Shown piece after piece: positions 31,080 through 43,400 of a stretch of DNA of 64,000 nucleotides. The notes under the pieces were generated by a model that worked only from the letters and a program-made list of their open reading frames with translations, was not told where the DNA came from and made no database searches. Each line of letters opens with the position of its first letter. Position 1 is the stretch's first letter. The DNA is taken from the NCBI GenBank assembly GCA_030435675.1, contig CM059622.1, positions 8,556,001 to 8,620,000 of the forward strand, given 5' to 3'. The DNA comes from Steinernema hermaphroditum (taxonomy: Eukaryota > Nematoda > Chromadorea > Rhabditida > Steinernematidae). Position numbers and translations under genes: made by a program.

Positions 31080-33060
31080 TTCCAACCCAAAGAAGCCGGC
31101 CGACTCGCAATTGGGACCCTGAACGTGCGCCGCCTATCGTCACCAGGACCGTCTGGTGGAGCTTCAACAAGAACTTCGAGGGATCAACATCGACGTCCTC
31201 GCGCTAACCGAACTCCGATGGAGAGGAACAGGTTGCCTTGATCTGAGTGATTCTGAGTTCCGTTTCTACCATGCGGGACCAGATGACAGTCAAGATGTAT
31301 CCGGGACGGGATTCCTGGTTAGCCGGCAAACTCAACCCTTTGTGGAAGCCTTCAACAAGATGACGCCTCGCATCTCCAAGCTGGATCTGAAGTTCGGACG
31401 GAAAGCACTACGTCTCTACGCAGTGTTTGCGCCTCCTACAACGTCAACAAGCAGAGGAGCCGAAGATGACGATGAAGAAGATGCTGAAGAAGACTATGAA
31501 AGCCTTTTGGAGACCCTCCGCTCAGAACTAGGGTCTGTTGGTATGCCTGGTTGGGAAAGGTGTGCCAATAGTTCCCGATGGGATGCAATCGCGCCAAGAT
31601 TGCGGGTGTATCCTGTTTTGCTCGGAGACTTCAATGCTAAACTGTGAACAAGAGATGGTGAAGAAGAAGCGCTCGGAAGCTTTGGATATGGCGAGCGAAA
31701 CGAACGCGGACAGTGGCTGATGAATTTCTGCGAAGAACATCAACTACGGGCGGTGAACACCTTTTTCAAGGCGAGACCAGGGCGGAAGTGGACATGGATG
31801 TCCCCTGACGGGCGCACGAATAACTGTATAGACTTTGTGCTTGCTTCCAGGCTCATCAGATTCCAGTCAGCGACCGTCCTTGGCTCTCACAACGCCTGCT
31901 CCGACCACCGTCTCGTACGTGCAATCATCCAGACGCCTGGCCGGGAAGCTCTTCGCCGCGAAGAAAAGAAGCCGAAGGAAAGACATCGATTAAATCGGGA
32001 TCTTTACCGGATGGCTCTCAACACCGCGTCTCCCATGTCCGCTTCATCAACAACATCCAGTGGATATGCAAATCTAACGAAGAGCATCCACGAAGCCGCC
32101 GAATTCGCCAGAGAAGACGTAAGACCCTGCCGAAGAACTGCCGGCCGATCTCGCTCCTCTCCTGCGTTTACAAGTTGCTCACGAAAGTGCTCAATCAGCG
32201 CATAGAGCGAGTTCTGGACTCGGAGCAAGCAGGTTTCCGGATGAACTACTCCACCACCGACCACCTGCATGCAGTCAACGAACTTGTGGAGCGATCGCGC
32301 GAATACCGGCTCCCGCAAGGTGACACCATTAGTCCAAAGCTGTTTATAGCAACTCTGGAGCACGTATTCCGCCAGCTGCAATGGGACGACGTTGGAATCA
32401 ACATCAACGGAAGCCGCCTTTCCAATTTGCGGTTCGCCGACGACGTCGCCCTCATTGCTGACAACGCGCAAGAGTTGCAAAAGATGCTCGACGAATTGGA
32501 TGAGACATCCCGCCGATTCGGGCTGAAGATCAACGCCAGGAAGACGAAGATGATGACGACGGAAGAAGCCACGATTCTACTCAACGGAAGAGAAGTCGAC
32601 CAGGTGGAATCTTTCATCTACCTGGGCCAAGAAGTCCGCCTCCTACGAGACCACTCGAGGGAGATCAGTCGAAGAGTCCAGAGCGGATGGAACGCCTTCA
32701 GACAGCACAAGAACTTTCTAACCAGCCGGACCGTCGATATGCGATGGAAACGACAACTGGCTCAGAGGCGTCACGAAGGTGATGGACATCACTGAAGCAG
32801 CGATGAAGCGAAAATGGACGTGCGCGTGGAAGATGGCGCACGACGATGAAATGAAATGGTCCAGGAAGATCGCCGAATGGAGGCCACCCACAAGAAGACC
32901 TCTTGGCAGACCCCGAACCAGATGGCGAGACGAATTCAAGAAGGCGACGAGGTCACACACGTGGCAGACCCATGCGAGAAGAATGCAGCTGCACCAACGG
33001 TTAATTGTAATAATTCTGATTCGGAATAAACAGTTGCTGATACATATAGGCAGCAAAAGG
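31080..33060 (+). pseudogene. RTE-type LINE relic, copy 2, with endonuclease and deleted RT
   Basis: The plus strand encodes an AP-type endonuclease (RGINIDVLALTELRWRGTG, then PVLLGDFNAKL, RTNNCIDFVLASR and CSDHRLVRAII), split by frame changes. It is followed by an RT with EQAGFRMNYSTTDHLHAVNE and RFADDVALIA. The RT jumps from EYRLP directly to QGDTISPKLF, so the segment with the first catalytic Asp is deleted, and the endonuclease-RT linker is also shortened. It cannot be active. Confidence 0.88.
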
Positions 33061-33063
33061 CGT

Positions 33064-33195
33064 GATCGCAACTGATCCCAAAACAACTGATCCCAGGACA
33101 ACTGATCCCAGATAACTGATCCCATGGACAACTGATCCCACGGTCAACTGATCCCAAGGACAAGTGATTCCATGGACGGCTGATCCCACGATGTC
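33064..33195 (+). repeat. 3' tandem repeat tail of the RTE copy
   Basis: About eight imperfect units of CAACTGATCCCANGGA (15-16 bp) follow the RTE 3' end. RTE LINEs typically end in short tandem repeats instead of a long poly(A), so this fixes the 3' border of the element. Confidence 0.85.
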
Positions 33196-33324
33196 CAAAT
33201 AGCTTTCGACGGTGTACCGATAGTTGCGCGAAAAATAATTCGTGGCCGGATAGGTGGTCGTGATCGGCATAGGTACTATGGCCGGTTTATTACCGGTAAG
33301 CTTTAGCTTTTCTATTCATAGGCT

Positions 33325-33700
33325 TAGACTAACAAGGGAATGTTGCCAAGTGACAGACGCGGATCGGATCGAGATAAGGTGGGGGTGGTAGAGCTTGGTG
33401 TGGGCAATCATGCGCACACCGAATCCCGTGCCCTCAAGGTTCACTACCTAAACACCCATCGAAAGTTAGGCCCATACGAATATAGTCGACTTCGGCAGCG
33501 CTGATGAGAACGGGTGTATGGCCGAACTGGATAGTGCCTTGGCCGATATTTTTGTGGTTCAGGTTCGACTCCGCTCCGGCCCATATTTTTTCTTCTCGCT
33601 TCTCCAACATATTTAAATTTGTTTGCTTCCTCGCACTCAATCCTATCCTAGCTTCAGTTATGAATGCTAGCAATATTTTGCTTCCTCATACAAGGGTACG
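33325..33700 (+). repeat. AACAAGGGAA repeat with tRNA-like core, solo copy
   Basis: Starts GACTAACAAGGGAATG. It shares ATAGTCGACTTCGGCAGCGC-type sequence, the tRNA-like GTGTATGGCCGAACTGGATAGTGC...GGTTCGACTCC, a T run and the tail CAAGGGTACGGTAAAACATG with the 57-58 kb foldback arms. Confidence 0.75.
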
Positions 33701-34079
33701 GTAAAACATGTAAAGCTAAGATCGACGGGAGAGTAGGAGCAAGCGATAGGCCTAGGGGAGTATATAAACTGTGCAAAAAAATCAGCTGCCCATATGCGCT
33801 CTATGTCAATAAAAAACGATGCGGTATTCTTTATAATGGATTGCTCCGTATGTTTACGATTGCATATTTTCCTTTTCAACACGAACACTCGAAAAACAAA
33901 AAAATGTTCGTAAACATGAACATGAAGCGCGTGTACTGGGCGCGATGCTCGGGACCGCAACGACGGTTCTTAGTCTTCGCTAAGGCGAAGGACCACATAG
34001 TGGGGGTTACGCTACGTCGATCAAGCGCAAGACTGGCTAGTTCGCTGACCCGCTTGGGGGAGCACAATGCGAGCAACAG

Positions 34080-34710
34080 ATGAATGATGACAAATGCAAA
34101 GATGACAGATGTCCAAATCGCAGCACTGAAATCCACAGCGCTACAGAAAGCGACCAAACATCAAGATGTGGTGTATCTCAATGTCCTGGGTGTCCTGATC
34201 ACTTTCTCAAATTATTAGCGGACGTCGATAACATGATGGCTAAAACTGGTCTCAACATGATTCTTATAGTTGGCATAAAGATATGATATATGGATACGAA
34301 AAAATTTATTCGTGATTTTCTTTTTTTTTGCGACGAAATGCAGTAAAAGGCAGTTAGATATAAATGATAAAATGAATGAAAAATCACGACTCCTGATGGG
34401 AATCGAACCCGGGTGTACCGCCTGTCAGGCAAGACTGTTACCACTGAACTATTGAGACACGGTCGATTCGCCGTCGTTGTTGTATTATTATACGTTTTTA
34501 CGTAAAGTTGATCATCTTGATGTCAGTTTTAATCCCAGTGTAACCGACGGCCGCTAATATTTTGAGAACGTGCTTAGGACACAATGTCTTCATGTTTGGT
34601 CACTTTCTGTAGCGCTGTGGATTTCAGTGTTGCGATTTGGTCATCTGTAATCCTTGCATTTCAACAATAATGCATTTTAGAATCGGGAGAACTGTGAAAA
34701 CGTAAAATTT
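34080..34710. mobile_element. Foldback element with tRNA-like centre
   Basis: The arm at 34085-34265 and its complement at about 34495-34675 match (GCAGCACTGAAATCCACAGC and complement). They are related to the arms at 12.8 and 13.8 kb. The centre carries a tRNA-like stretch on the minus strand at 34388-34462. Confidence 0.7.
34388..34462 (-). repeat. tRNA-like sequence (tRNA-Gly-related)
   Basis: The minus strand reads AGTTCAGTGGTAACAG, TTGCCTGACAGGCGG and CCCGGGTTCGATTCCC, which aligns along tRNA-Gly, with GAC at the anticodon position instead of GCC. The acceptor stem does not close. It is followed by a T-rich run. Confidence 0.6.
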
Positions 34711-34744
34711 ACACCCAGAGAAACAAGGAAAGGAAAGATAAAAT

Positions 34745-34822
34745 GAACTGTTTCCACAGGGATTCGAACCCGGAACTAAAGTACGTGGTTCTGAAGTGTT
34801 ACCCCTCGACCACCTGTTCGCT
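34745..34822 (-). repeat. tRNA-like sequence
   Basis: The minus strand has AGGTGGTCGAGGGGTAACAC and TCCGGGTTCGAATCCCTGTG, A- and B-box spacing as in a tRNA. The acceptor ends do not pair well. The Ser/Leu-like long form is possible. Confidence 0.5.
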
Positions 34823-35029
34823 ATCAATGCGCCTGCATTAGAACAACATAACCACAATAGCAAATTTAGAAGTACATTTTCTCGAAATCTACCCGGTATG
34901 GGCCGCTGATTTTTTGCGCGGTTACTAGACTCGGCAAGACCTACTCGTGCACCAAATTTCAGCTAAATCGGCGGGGGCCATGTTTGACACTTCCCGATTT
35001 TTTTTTTACACGATTTATCTTCCCGAATC

Positions 35030-35510
35030 AACGGCTTACGCCGTGCAGGACGTCTCATATATGCACAAAGAAGAACATAGTCACACCGTGGTCGCTGATT
35101 TTCTTCTGATTTCGGTGGAGCAGACGAATCCGAATAGAATGCAGCGTTCCCATTAGTTTGCGCGGGCATCGAAGTCGTGAAGAGCTGATTCCGGAAGTGG
35201 AATAGCGGTGAAGCAGAGCCAACGGAGCGGAGAGTCATCTTCGGTTCGGAATTGTGGCGGTTCTTCGGCTTCTCTGGCGGCGCGAGTGGAGTCGGGCGGC
35301 AGTGACGGGCTTCTTGGCAAGACGGTGGAACTACGGCTCCCTGGTGTTCCAGGCCTTCTGGGAGCCGGGGCGATCATTGCGCCAACAACGACGGCCGAGA
35401 ACGACCGCTCACTTAACTCATTCGGCTCAGACAGCCTCAGAGAGAGAGAGAGCGAGTGGACGACCCGACCGATCGCTGGGGTCACGGGTCACCTGGTCAC
35501 TTGACACTTC
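35030..35510 (-). mobile_element. Degenerate solo LTR
   Basis: Follows the minus-strand order of the 36.3-kb LTR: GGCTTACGCCGTGCAGGACG, the TATATG box, GTGGAACTACGGCTCCCTGG, GCCAACAACGACGGCCGAGA and GACCCGACCGATCGCTGGGG. An AG microsatellite at about 35443-35455 lies within it. Confidence 0.7.
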
Positions 35511-36342
35511 CCTTGTGAGTTTTAGTACAGTGCTCACATACATGTATTTACGTATTTACTTTTTTTTTTGTATTTACAACAGCATTTTGCGACAACCTAT
35601 CCGAGGGACACGATTTTTCAACATCAACAAAAACCTTTGGAGGACAGAAATGAACGTGTGACTTTTGCTAATGGCGCTCGGTCCACCTGCGAAAACCTGA
35701 ATTGGGATCGCGTGGGGTATGCTCTTGCCTTTTTCGACATCTCTTGAGCACGAGGTGCGATCCAAAACGCACGAACCATGCTGTAACACAAGGAAATAGT
35801 GAATAACAGCAAATCTGAAGCAGAAAGCGTGCTTAGAACAGTAAAAGAGCGGGTTTTCCGTCAAGTGTCGGTATCATTTCTGGGCAGTAAAATCGACCAG
35901 TTTTCAAAATATCATCTTGAAATTTCGAAATTTTTCGCATTTCGCAACAGTTTAACTACGCTTAGATCTGACGAAAAGAACAGGTGCCGGTATCATTACT
36001 GGGCAGACTGTAGAGCTAAGTGAGCGCCAGATGAACAGTGATCAGTAAGCGATCAGTTCAAGAAGGAGACCTTTGTTGAGGCCAACTTGGAAACATGCAT
36101 TTCGGCCATTTGGCACATTTGATCCCTTTTCCGCAGAAATAACCTCGTGAACAGCTACGAGTGCCACCTACCGTCCCCACAGCATGTTGTAGTACTTCTG
36201 CCGATAGGTCCATCTCTTTCAGATTCACCCGAGTTGTCGCAGGTGCGGGTATGACCCGTCGATGTGCATGGTCATTAACGGTCACTGTCCACATAAGGAC
36301 CGCCAAAATGGAATAGTCCTCCAAGAGCAAAAGGAAAGGTTC

Positions 36343-36945
36343 ACGAGTTTCACGAGTTTATTTTTCGTATCAAAGGCTTACGCCTTGCGAGACGTCATAT
36401 ATATGCACAAGAAACACATTATCACTCCGTAGTCGCCGGTCTTCTTCTGACTTCGGCACATCAGAGTAGAGCACGGCGATCCCATTAGTGTGCGCGGGCA
36501 TCAGAGAGGCGAAAAGCTGATTCCGGAGACGGTGGAGCACAGCAAACCCATCTTCAGCTCAGGTGGCAGCGCGGACGTCGGAGTTGAGGAGCTTCTTCAG
36601 CGGCTTCCGCGGGCGGCACGAGTGAAGAACAGGCATGGAGGCGAAACGCGTTGACGGAGCACAACAGGCGAACCGGGAACCATCAGGGCAGCTGGCGACG
36701 CGGACTTCGGAATTGTGGTGGTTCTTCGGCTTCTCTGGCGGCGCGGGTGGAGTCGGGCGGCAGTGACTAGCTTCTTGGCAAGACGGTGGAACTACGGCTC
36801 CCTGGTGTTCCAGGCCTTCTGGAAGCCGGGGCGATCATTGCGCCAACAACGACGGCCGAGAACGACCGCTCACTCAACTCAGTCGGCTCAGACAGCCTCA
36901 GAGAGAGCGAGCGGACGACCCGACCGATCGCTGGGGGCACAAAAC
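36343..36945 (-). mobile_element. LTR, minus orientation, left member of inverted pair
   Basis: Complementary over its whole length to 37122-37740. On the minus strand it runs from TGTGCCCCCAGCG to a TATATATGACGTCTCGCAAG box and an AATAAACTCG end, the layout of an LTR with promoter and poly(A) signal. A block at about 36950-36965 repeats the GACCCGACCGATCGCTG end. Confidence 0.75.
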
Positions 36946-37121
36946 GACCCGACCGATCGCTGCGTCTCAAAAGGAAAGGACAAGTGGCAAACCACGGTCA
37001 AGGTAAAAGCCAGTTTTACTTTGTATTTCTTGTTTCTAGCGGTGCTCTAATCAAGAAAACATAAATTTGAATAAATAAGTGTGATTCGGATAATGTAGAG
37101 ATTTCACATAGAAAGGTCTTT

Positions 37122-37742
37122 CATTTGTGCCCCCAGCGATCGGTCGGGTCGTCCGCTCGCTCTCTCTGAGGCTGTCTGAGCCGATTGAGTTGAGTGAGCG
37201 GTCGTTCTCGGCCGTCGTTGTTGGCGCAATGATCGCCCCGGCTCCCAGAAGGCCTGGAACACCAGGGAGCCGTAGTTCCACCGTCTTGCCAAGAAGCCCG
37301 TCACTGCCGCCCGACTCCACTCGCGCCGCCAGAGAAGCCGAAGAACCGCCACAATTCCGAAGTCCGCGTCGCCAGCTGCCTTGATGGTTCCCGGTTCGCC
37401 TGTTGTGCTCCGACAACGCGTTTCGCCTGCATGCCTGTTCTTCACTCGTGCCGCCCACGGAAGCTGCCGAAGAAGCTCCTCAACTCCGACGTCCGCGCCG
37501 CCACCTGAGCTGAAGATGGGTTTGCTGTGCTCCACCGTCTCCGGAATCAGCTCTTCGCCTCTCTGATGCCCGCGCACACTAATGGGATCGCCGTGCTCTA
37601 CTCTGATGTGCCGAAGTCAGAAGAAGACCGGCGACTACGGAGTGATAATGTGTTTCTTGTGCATATATATGACGTCTCGCAAGGCGTAAGCCTTTGATAC
37701 GAGAAATAAACTCGTAAACTCGTAAACTCGTTCACATAGAAA
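37122..37742 (+). mobile_element. LTR, plus orientation, right member of inverted pair
   Basis: Runs TGTGCCCCCAGCGATCGG ... TATATATGACGTCTCGCAAG ... AATAAACTCGTAAACTCG ... TTCACA. The TG...CA ends, TATA-like box and downstream AATAAA are LTR features. The pair is separated by only ~175 bp without coding sequence, and the two LTRs face opposite ways, so it is not a normal provirus. Bases 37800-37960 show weaker similarity to the LTR body. Confidence 0.75.
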
Positions 37743-38102
37743 TACAAGTATGGGGGCCAAGAACATGAATAAACTTCTACCACTGTGTTCCAATGGTCCA
37801 ACCACATGTCGCCAAGAAGACCGTCAGAACCGACCACCCTCGCAAGCCCTAGATCCTCTCCAACTTCGAAGTCTGTGCCGCCAGCCGAAGCTTGTGATGG
37901 GTTTCGCCATTGCGCTACTTCTGGATTCAGCCTCGTCATCGCTTCGAAGCCAGCGAACACTGATGCGACAGCTATCTTCGAATCTATCTATACCTATCTT
38001 CGAATCCGACGTTGAGTCCTGCGCCGAAGAAGGAAGAGAAGCACTGATTACTGTGATCTACGGTTTTCGGTGTGCATTTTGAGATATCTTTCATGGTGAA
38101 CA

Positions 38103-38160
38103 GAGATGGCGGGTTCGGGTTTTCGAGTTCGGGTTTTCGGGTACCCGGACAACTCTGATG
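38103..38160 (+). repeat. GGGTTCGG/GGGTACCCGG repeat, copy 2
   Basis: GGCGGGTTCGGGTTTTCGAG followed by GGGTACCCGGACAACTCTGA, matching the boundary of copy 1 at 4288. Confidence 0.75.
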
Positions 38161-38399
38161 GTGAGTGCCTTTGATTCAAGTGTACATAAATGTTTGTTGG
38201 GCTCCAATCGGTTAGAACGAGAAACAGAGTTCTAGAGTGTGTACCGGGTGAGGCATAAATACTGTAGTGGGTCAAACTTTTCCATTTGTCCAGCTTTTTC
38301 GGCATTTTATACCACTTCTCTTGTTATATTCGTGTTCCTCGTCCTTTCTTGATCTACGATTGCTGTTTCCCCTGTCATTTTTCTCTTTGCCCCTTCGAC

Positions 38400-39440
38400 A
38401 AAATGGTGTCCCAAAATGGCCGTTTTGCTACCATCGCTGATTTAAAGTGTGGAATGCCGATTCCGGAAATTGAAAAGTTAAGGAAATTCCATTTTTTTTC
38501 AAGTCCAGAGTTTTGTCAAACATTTTCAAGAGACAGGAGGAATCACGGTTTGCCAAATAAATGGCAGGCCGAGAACAGTCCAAAACAGCAAGGACCACAG
38601 AAGCCATCTGGAACAAGATCAAGCAGAATCTGACCATATCCATAAGAAAACTGGTCGAATAGCAGAGAGTTATTGAGGGATCGCAGAGAAAATTTGTGAA
38701 AGAAAATCGCGGACTCGACTCCTACAAGATGGCATACACCTAGCTCTTGGACGATCAAATGAAGACCGCAAGACAGGACAAGTGTCGGAAGATAAAGGTC
38801 GAAGTCCGCGGAGGGAGCATCCAGAAAATCCTGTTCTCGGATGAGAAGTTTTCATCGTTGATCAGGTGCGAAACACCCGGAATCACCGTTAACGTCTTCC
38901 GAAAGGCTCTCCCCGCAACGTCACCATCGAAAAGAGCCATTTCCCAAAGTCCATCATAGTTTGAGCCGGGGTTTCTGGACTTGGGAACGTAGGGCTCGTT
39001 TTCTTCGACGCCAATGAAAAAAAAGGTGACCTGCCATGGCGAGAACTGCCGAAACCTGGTTCTGAACGGCGTGGTGAAATCCTGGGCCCTAGATCTGTCC
39101 CTCGACATCGCATGGACGTTTCAGCAGGACTGGACGACTGGCCATGGATCCGAGGATACCCTTGTCTTGTCACAGCCAACCATGTGAAGGAAGGATGTTG
39201 GGTCAAGAGGAAAGATGGCTGCGGCACTCTCCGGTCCTCAACCTTCTCGACTTCGCTGTTTAGTCAGTCCTAGAGCCAAGCGTATGCGCTACAAGCCACG
39301 CCAGTGTGAATTCCCTGGAGCGCTCTCTGAAGACCGCTTGGAAGGAAATCATGCCAAAAGTCACCGCGGGAATCCTGAAGAATTTCCAGAAGCGTCTGAA
39401 CGACTAATCAAACTGTCAAGGAGGGCATTTCGAACAGAAT
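38400..39440 (+). pseudogene. Mariner/Tc1-type transposase relic
   Basis: The plus strand carries scattered pieces of a DDE transposase: an N-terminal helix-turn-helix-like start (MVSQNGRFATIADLKCG), KILFSDEKFSS with the first catalytic Asp, VSGLGNVGLVFFDANEKKG, and a C-terminal stretch reading WPRHSPVLNLLDFAV then NFQKRLND and QGGHFEQN. Several stops (for example after KSII and at 39262) and frame changes make it inactive. The last catalytic motif has the LNLLDF form, so a mariner-type DD(D) group is likelier than Tc1 proper. Confidence 0.8.
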
Positions 39441-40029
39441 TCAAGTGTGTTGTACAGAATTTCCTGGCTAATCTTACAGTTATGAATTCATTTTGTTTCC
39501 TTGTCGTAAATGAAAAGTTATGAGCAGTTTTTCCACTTACAGTATTTATGCCCCACCCAGTACTGATGCGAATGGGATGCGATGGATTTGCAATTGAGAT
39601 TCACGCTAAATTCCATCAATTCACGTTGGATATCACTTACATTGTCTATGGCCCATTCGAACGAAAGGTTAGAAAGCGAATACGTCGGCCACCTGGACTT
39701 CAGGCGCCAGTTCCAACTCCTGGAGATGTTCCTCTCGAGGCTTATTCTGTCCTGACGGTACACTGACCGGTCCGATCACCCTGTTCCACCAACGTTTCCA
39801 ATTAGTTAAGTATTGTAACAGGCTAGGGGTGCGTGTGGAAGGCATCACTCATAGAACTGGACAACCGCTCTCCATTTTAAGCTGAGAGATTTCTGTTACC
39901 TCATCATATAGCGCTATCTTCGCTCTATCTCACCTTTATGTTTCACGCAATACGTGTGTATCACCAAAAGACCAACATTTCTACACCTACGTAACGAGCC
40001 GAATATCATCAAGTGAAGCTGTCCGACAG

Positions 40030-40497
40030 ATGTCATTTCAGATGTCCGACCCGATACGATGTCCAGCAGGCCGTAATGCAAATCTTTCGATCATCAAGGA
40101 ATTAAAAACTGTCCAAGAGTTTCCGGTCCCCTACGGATTCCGCACACAGTTTTTGCTCCCTTCAATAACGGCACTTAGGGACGACGAAGTGATTGACAAG
40201 ACACAGTCCGCCACAAGTACGGTCCTCCTGGTACTTATCATTAATCTTGTCCTTTTAGATGCAGAGTGTCCGAGCTGGGGGTTTCCAGTCGAGAATCGAT
40301 TGATGGACGATGCGTTCATGAAAAGGGTTATGAAAAGGTGCATGAAGGCTCCACTGTGCAGGTCTGTCCAGCAAACCTGCCATAGAACAAGGGACTCAAA
40401 GAGGCAAGACGACTTGCAGAACTGCGCAGTCATCCGTGTCGTCCCCTCCACCACCGTCGCCTTCCAAAGGGTCAGCTGGACTCGGGAAACGACTTAA
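40030..40497 (+). CDS. Unrecognised 155-codon open frame
   Basis: Single open frame, MSFQMSDPIRCPAGRN... to a TAA, Cys-containing, with a hydrophobic stretch STVLLVLIINLVLLD in the middle. I recognise no domain. There is no clear promoter, splice or poly(A) signal, and a shorter frame overlaps on the opposite strand. It lies at the edge between a repeat block and GC-rich DNA. It could be a lineage-specific gene, an old repeat or chance. Confidence 0.22.
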   Translation: MSFQMSDPIRCPAGRNANLSIIKELKTVQEFPVPYGFRTQFLLPSITALRDDEVIDKTQSATSTVLLVLIINLVLLDAECPSWGFPVENRLMDDAFMKRVMKRCMKAPLCRSVQQTCHRTRDSKRQDDLQNCAVIRVVPSTTVAFQRVSWTRETT

Positions 40498-40499
40498 AT

Positions 40500-43400
40500 G
40501 ACAACCGACTGACCCCACCGCCTACTTGGTGACAAGCGAGTCCAAGAAGGCGCCCACGCTGGAGAGTGAGCGGCGTCTGGCGGCTCTGAGAAGCCCCTCT
40601 TGGTGCACACACCTAGCCGCCCCGAGCTTCTGTGCCACCCGGCACCTTCTTCCCGTCAGGCGGCGCCAATATCGCCGTCCAATTAAAGCGCCTCGCCGTC
40701 ATTTTTCGGCCGAAAACAAATCCTCTGGCCCTCCACCATTTCCTTAATTAGAGCCAAAAGGCTCTGATGGGTCATCGCGCCTCCCTCCTCCGCCTCGCGC
40801 CGGGACCCGCGCTTCTTTATGACTGCCGTCTCGCACTAATCCCCCTTTCAGTCATCTTCGACGGACTATTCCCACCATTACGTATTCCGCCGTCGCCGCT
40901 CTGACGCCTCGGGCGCCTTCCGGAGTCCTAATCCTGCGCGGGGCCCATCTGCGGCTCTTTTCCTCACTTCATTTACATGAACATCTGCCTCGTTTAGCCT
41001 CGCCTGCTCTCCCTCCGCCGTCTTCCGGCACCTCCAATCGAATCACGCGCTTCTTTGTCCGTAGATTCGATTTTTCTTCGGAATCCTTCCGCCTCCGGAG
41101 CCTCTATTTGCCCCCGAGATAAACAAAGGTCGCAGGATTATCGTTTGTTTTCCGCGGAGATTCTCCTCGAGTGTTTGCGGACCGATCGGACGCCGAATCC
41201 CCGTCTTCGCGCACTTTTGTTTGTCCTCCGCCATGATGCCCCTCGAAGAGTCTCAATTGACCTCCTGACAGTCGGTCTCCGAGTGAGTCACCTCTGCTGG
41301 GATGAGTCCGCGCGGCGTCGCTGCGGTCACCCGAGTTCGTTTTTGTTTATAGGCGACTCTTTGTTTATATTCGCACTTCTGGGTACTGTAACCCCCGTAA
41401 ATCTCTTTTGCGAGCTTCTCACTTCTCCGGACTGTAAAGGTCGCCACGGCATCTCATAATCCGAAAAGAACGCCGCGTCTCTTTGCAGAGTTCGGTGTCC
41501 AGAGGGCTCGAAAGGTCGACGCGACGTCCTCGGCAAAAGAAAAAAACAATGGTATTTACCCCCTTTCAGAGTTGTTGTGCCCCCTCCCCCAGGATACACA
41601 TTTCCACCTATTGTTCAGCCATGGAACCACCCCGAAGTGACAGTGACTGATGCCTCAGGTCGTCCAGCTGCACCCCGAACGGTCACCACCGCCCCGAGAC
41701 GACCTTCCAAGTCGTGCGCGGAGCCTCTCGAAACCCTGTAGCGTTCCCGCGGTTCCCGAGGGCGTTTTTCGAGTCCGTGCAGGCATCGACGCATTGGCAA
41801 CATCCCGTTCCCGGGGGTCCGATTAGGGCCTCTGTCATGATCGACTCCTTTAGGACTGCTCGTCTCGCCTTGTCGCTCGTAATCCGACACGGAGACACGC
41901 GTTCGCCCCCCGACAATCGGAACCTTTCGAGGGTGCGCGACATCTGTTCTCTGCGGATAACTCCTCTCGACGAGTCCTCGAGGGTCCCCACTACAGTATG
42001 TTTCCGATCCTCGGGGTTCTCGACGGTCTCCTGGCGCTAGATGACCCTATCGAGGGTTGAAAAAACGCGCGCCAAAACCGCTTTGTCACCTCTACTCGTC
42101 TTCTCCTCAGCCGCTCCTTGGAGTTTCCCTCCGAAGCCGCTTAGCGGCGTCCAGATTCCGCGAGATTCGCGTCGCCGAGACGGTCGTCGGACCGTCCCGT
42201 GGTAAATCTTTGTGGGACGGCGCGTGTGGGAGCTTAATTGGAGTCGGGCAGAAGTGAGAAATCGCGTGGAGAAAATCGACCTTCCATTGTCTTCGTCCCT
42301 CGCTCCCACGGAAAGTCTCTCCTCCAGAGTCCATTTTTTTCGCTTCCTCGATCTCCCGAGATCTCGCGACGTTCCCTCCTTATCTCTGCCGCCATCTCAT
42401 CGCAAAATGCTTCGAACCTCGGACTACCGTAGCTCGTGGCAACTTCCCCGGGGCCCTCCGACTCGGTCTGGCGCCGCGATCCTCCCCATTGACTCGCGGA
42501 CCCGGTTCCCATTGTGCCTCGAGCCTCGCGCCTTCTGGGGCGAATCGGGGCGTCGCTGCGGCCGCCACGCTCGTCACGCGTTTACAATCTCGTGTTTACG
42601 CGCGCCGCGTCTTATCTTTACGGACTCCCGGTCACCGGAGGCGACGCTTTGTGATGCAAATCGCCCGGAGCGTCGAGTGCGCAATCAGGTCCTGAGTCAC
42701 CGCAACACGCGACGTTCAATGGCCCCGATGACGAGACCGAAGACGCCGGCGGTCGCAGTCCGCGTGTGGATCTCTCCGGAGATCGCCGTTTTTCGCCTTC
42801 TCCTTTTTGCCGACAGAACCTGTTCTGCCCCTCTCCGTCGACGTCGCCACAGAGAACAGCACCGTACTTCTTCTCTCCGGGCCTCTCGAGACCCCTCGGC
42901 GATGTCCAATCCCCCGATTTGTCCCCCGAAAGCGCTTTTTTGTTTTTGCCCGAGGCTAATTATTCATTTCGCGCGCCCTCCGTACTCCTCAGCGCCCCAA
43001 TTATATCGACTTTTTTCACCTTATTGCCGGACTGCCACCTGTCTGTGTCCATATCTTATGCGGACACCGGAGGCGGAGCGTCATCGGGCGCTCCTCTGCG
43101 GTCAGTGCGGCGACATTTGCATTCCCCTGGTCACTAATCGGCCCTCGCGCGCACCTGGGACCGTAACTTCACCTCCATCGATCGCCGGGGGCGCGTCGCT
43201 AATCTGATTCGCGCGCCCTTTTCATTAAGCGTGCTCCAGTCCGAGGTCGCCGCCGGATTTAGGCGTGTTTATACCCCGATAGCCTCCTGCGCGCCTGCTT
43301 GCTCCGCGACCTGCTCCCAGAATCAACAATCCGGCGCCACCCTAATCCTCCTCCGGAGTCGCCAAACAAAGTCCGTTCGTATCCGATCGCTAATCGCCTC

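Noticed and set aside
42212..43207. 331-codon open frame on the plus strand upstream of semaphorin
   Set aside because: No domain, no splice or start context; codon content mirrors the GC-rich background, and overlapping frames are open on both strands.
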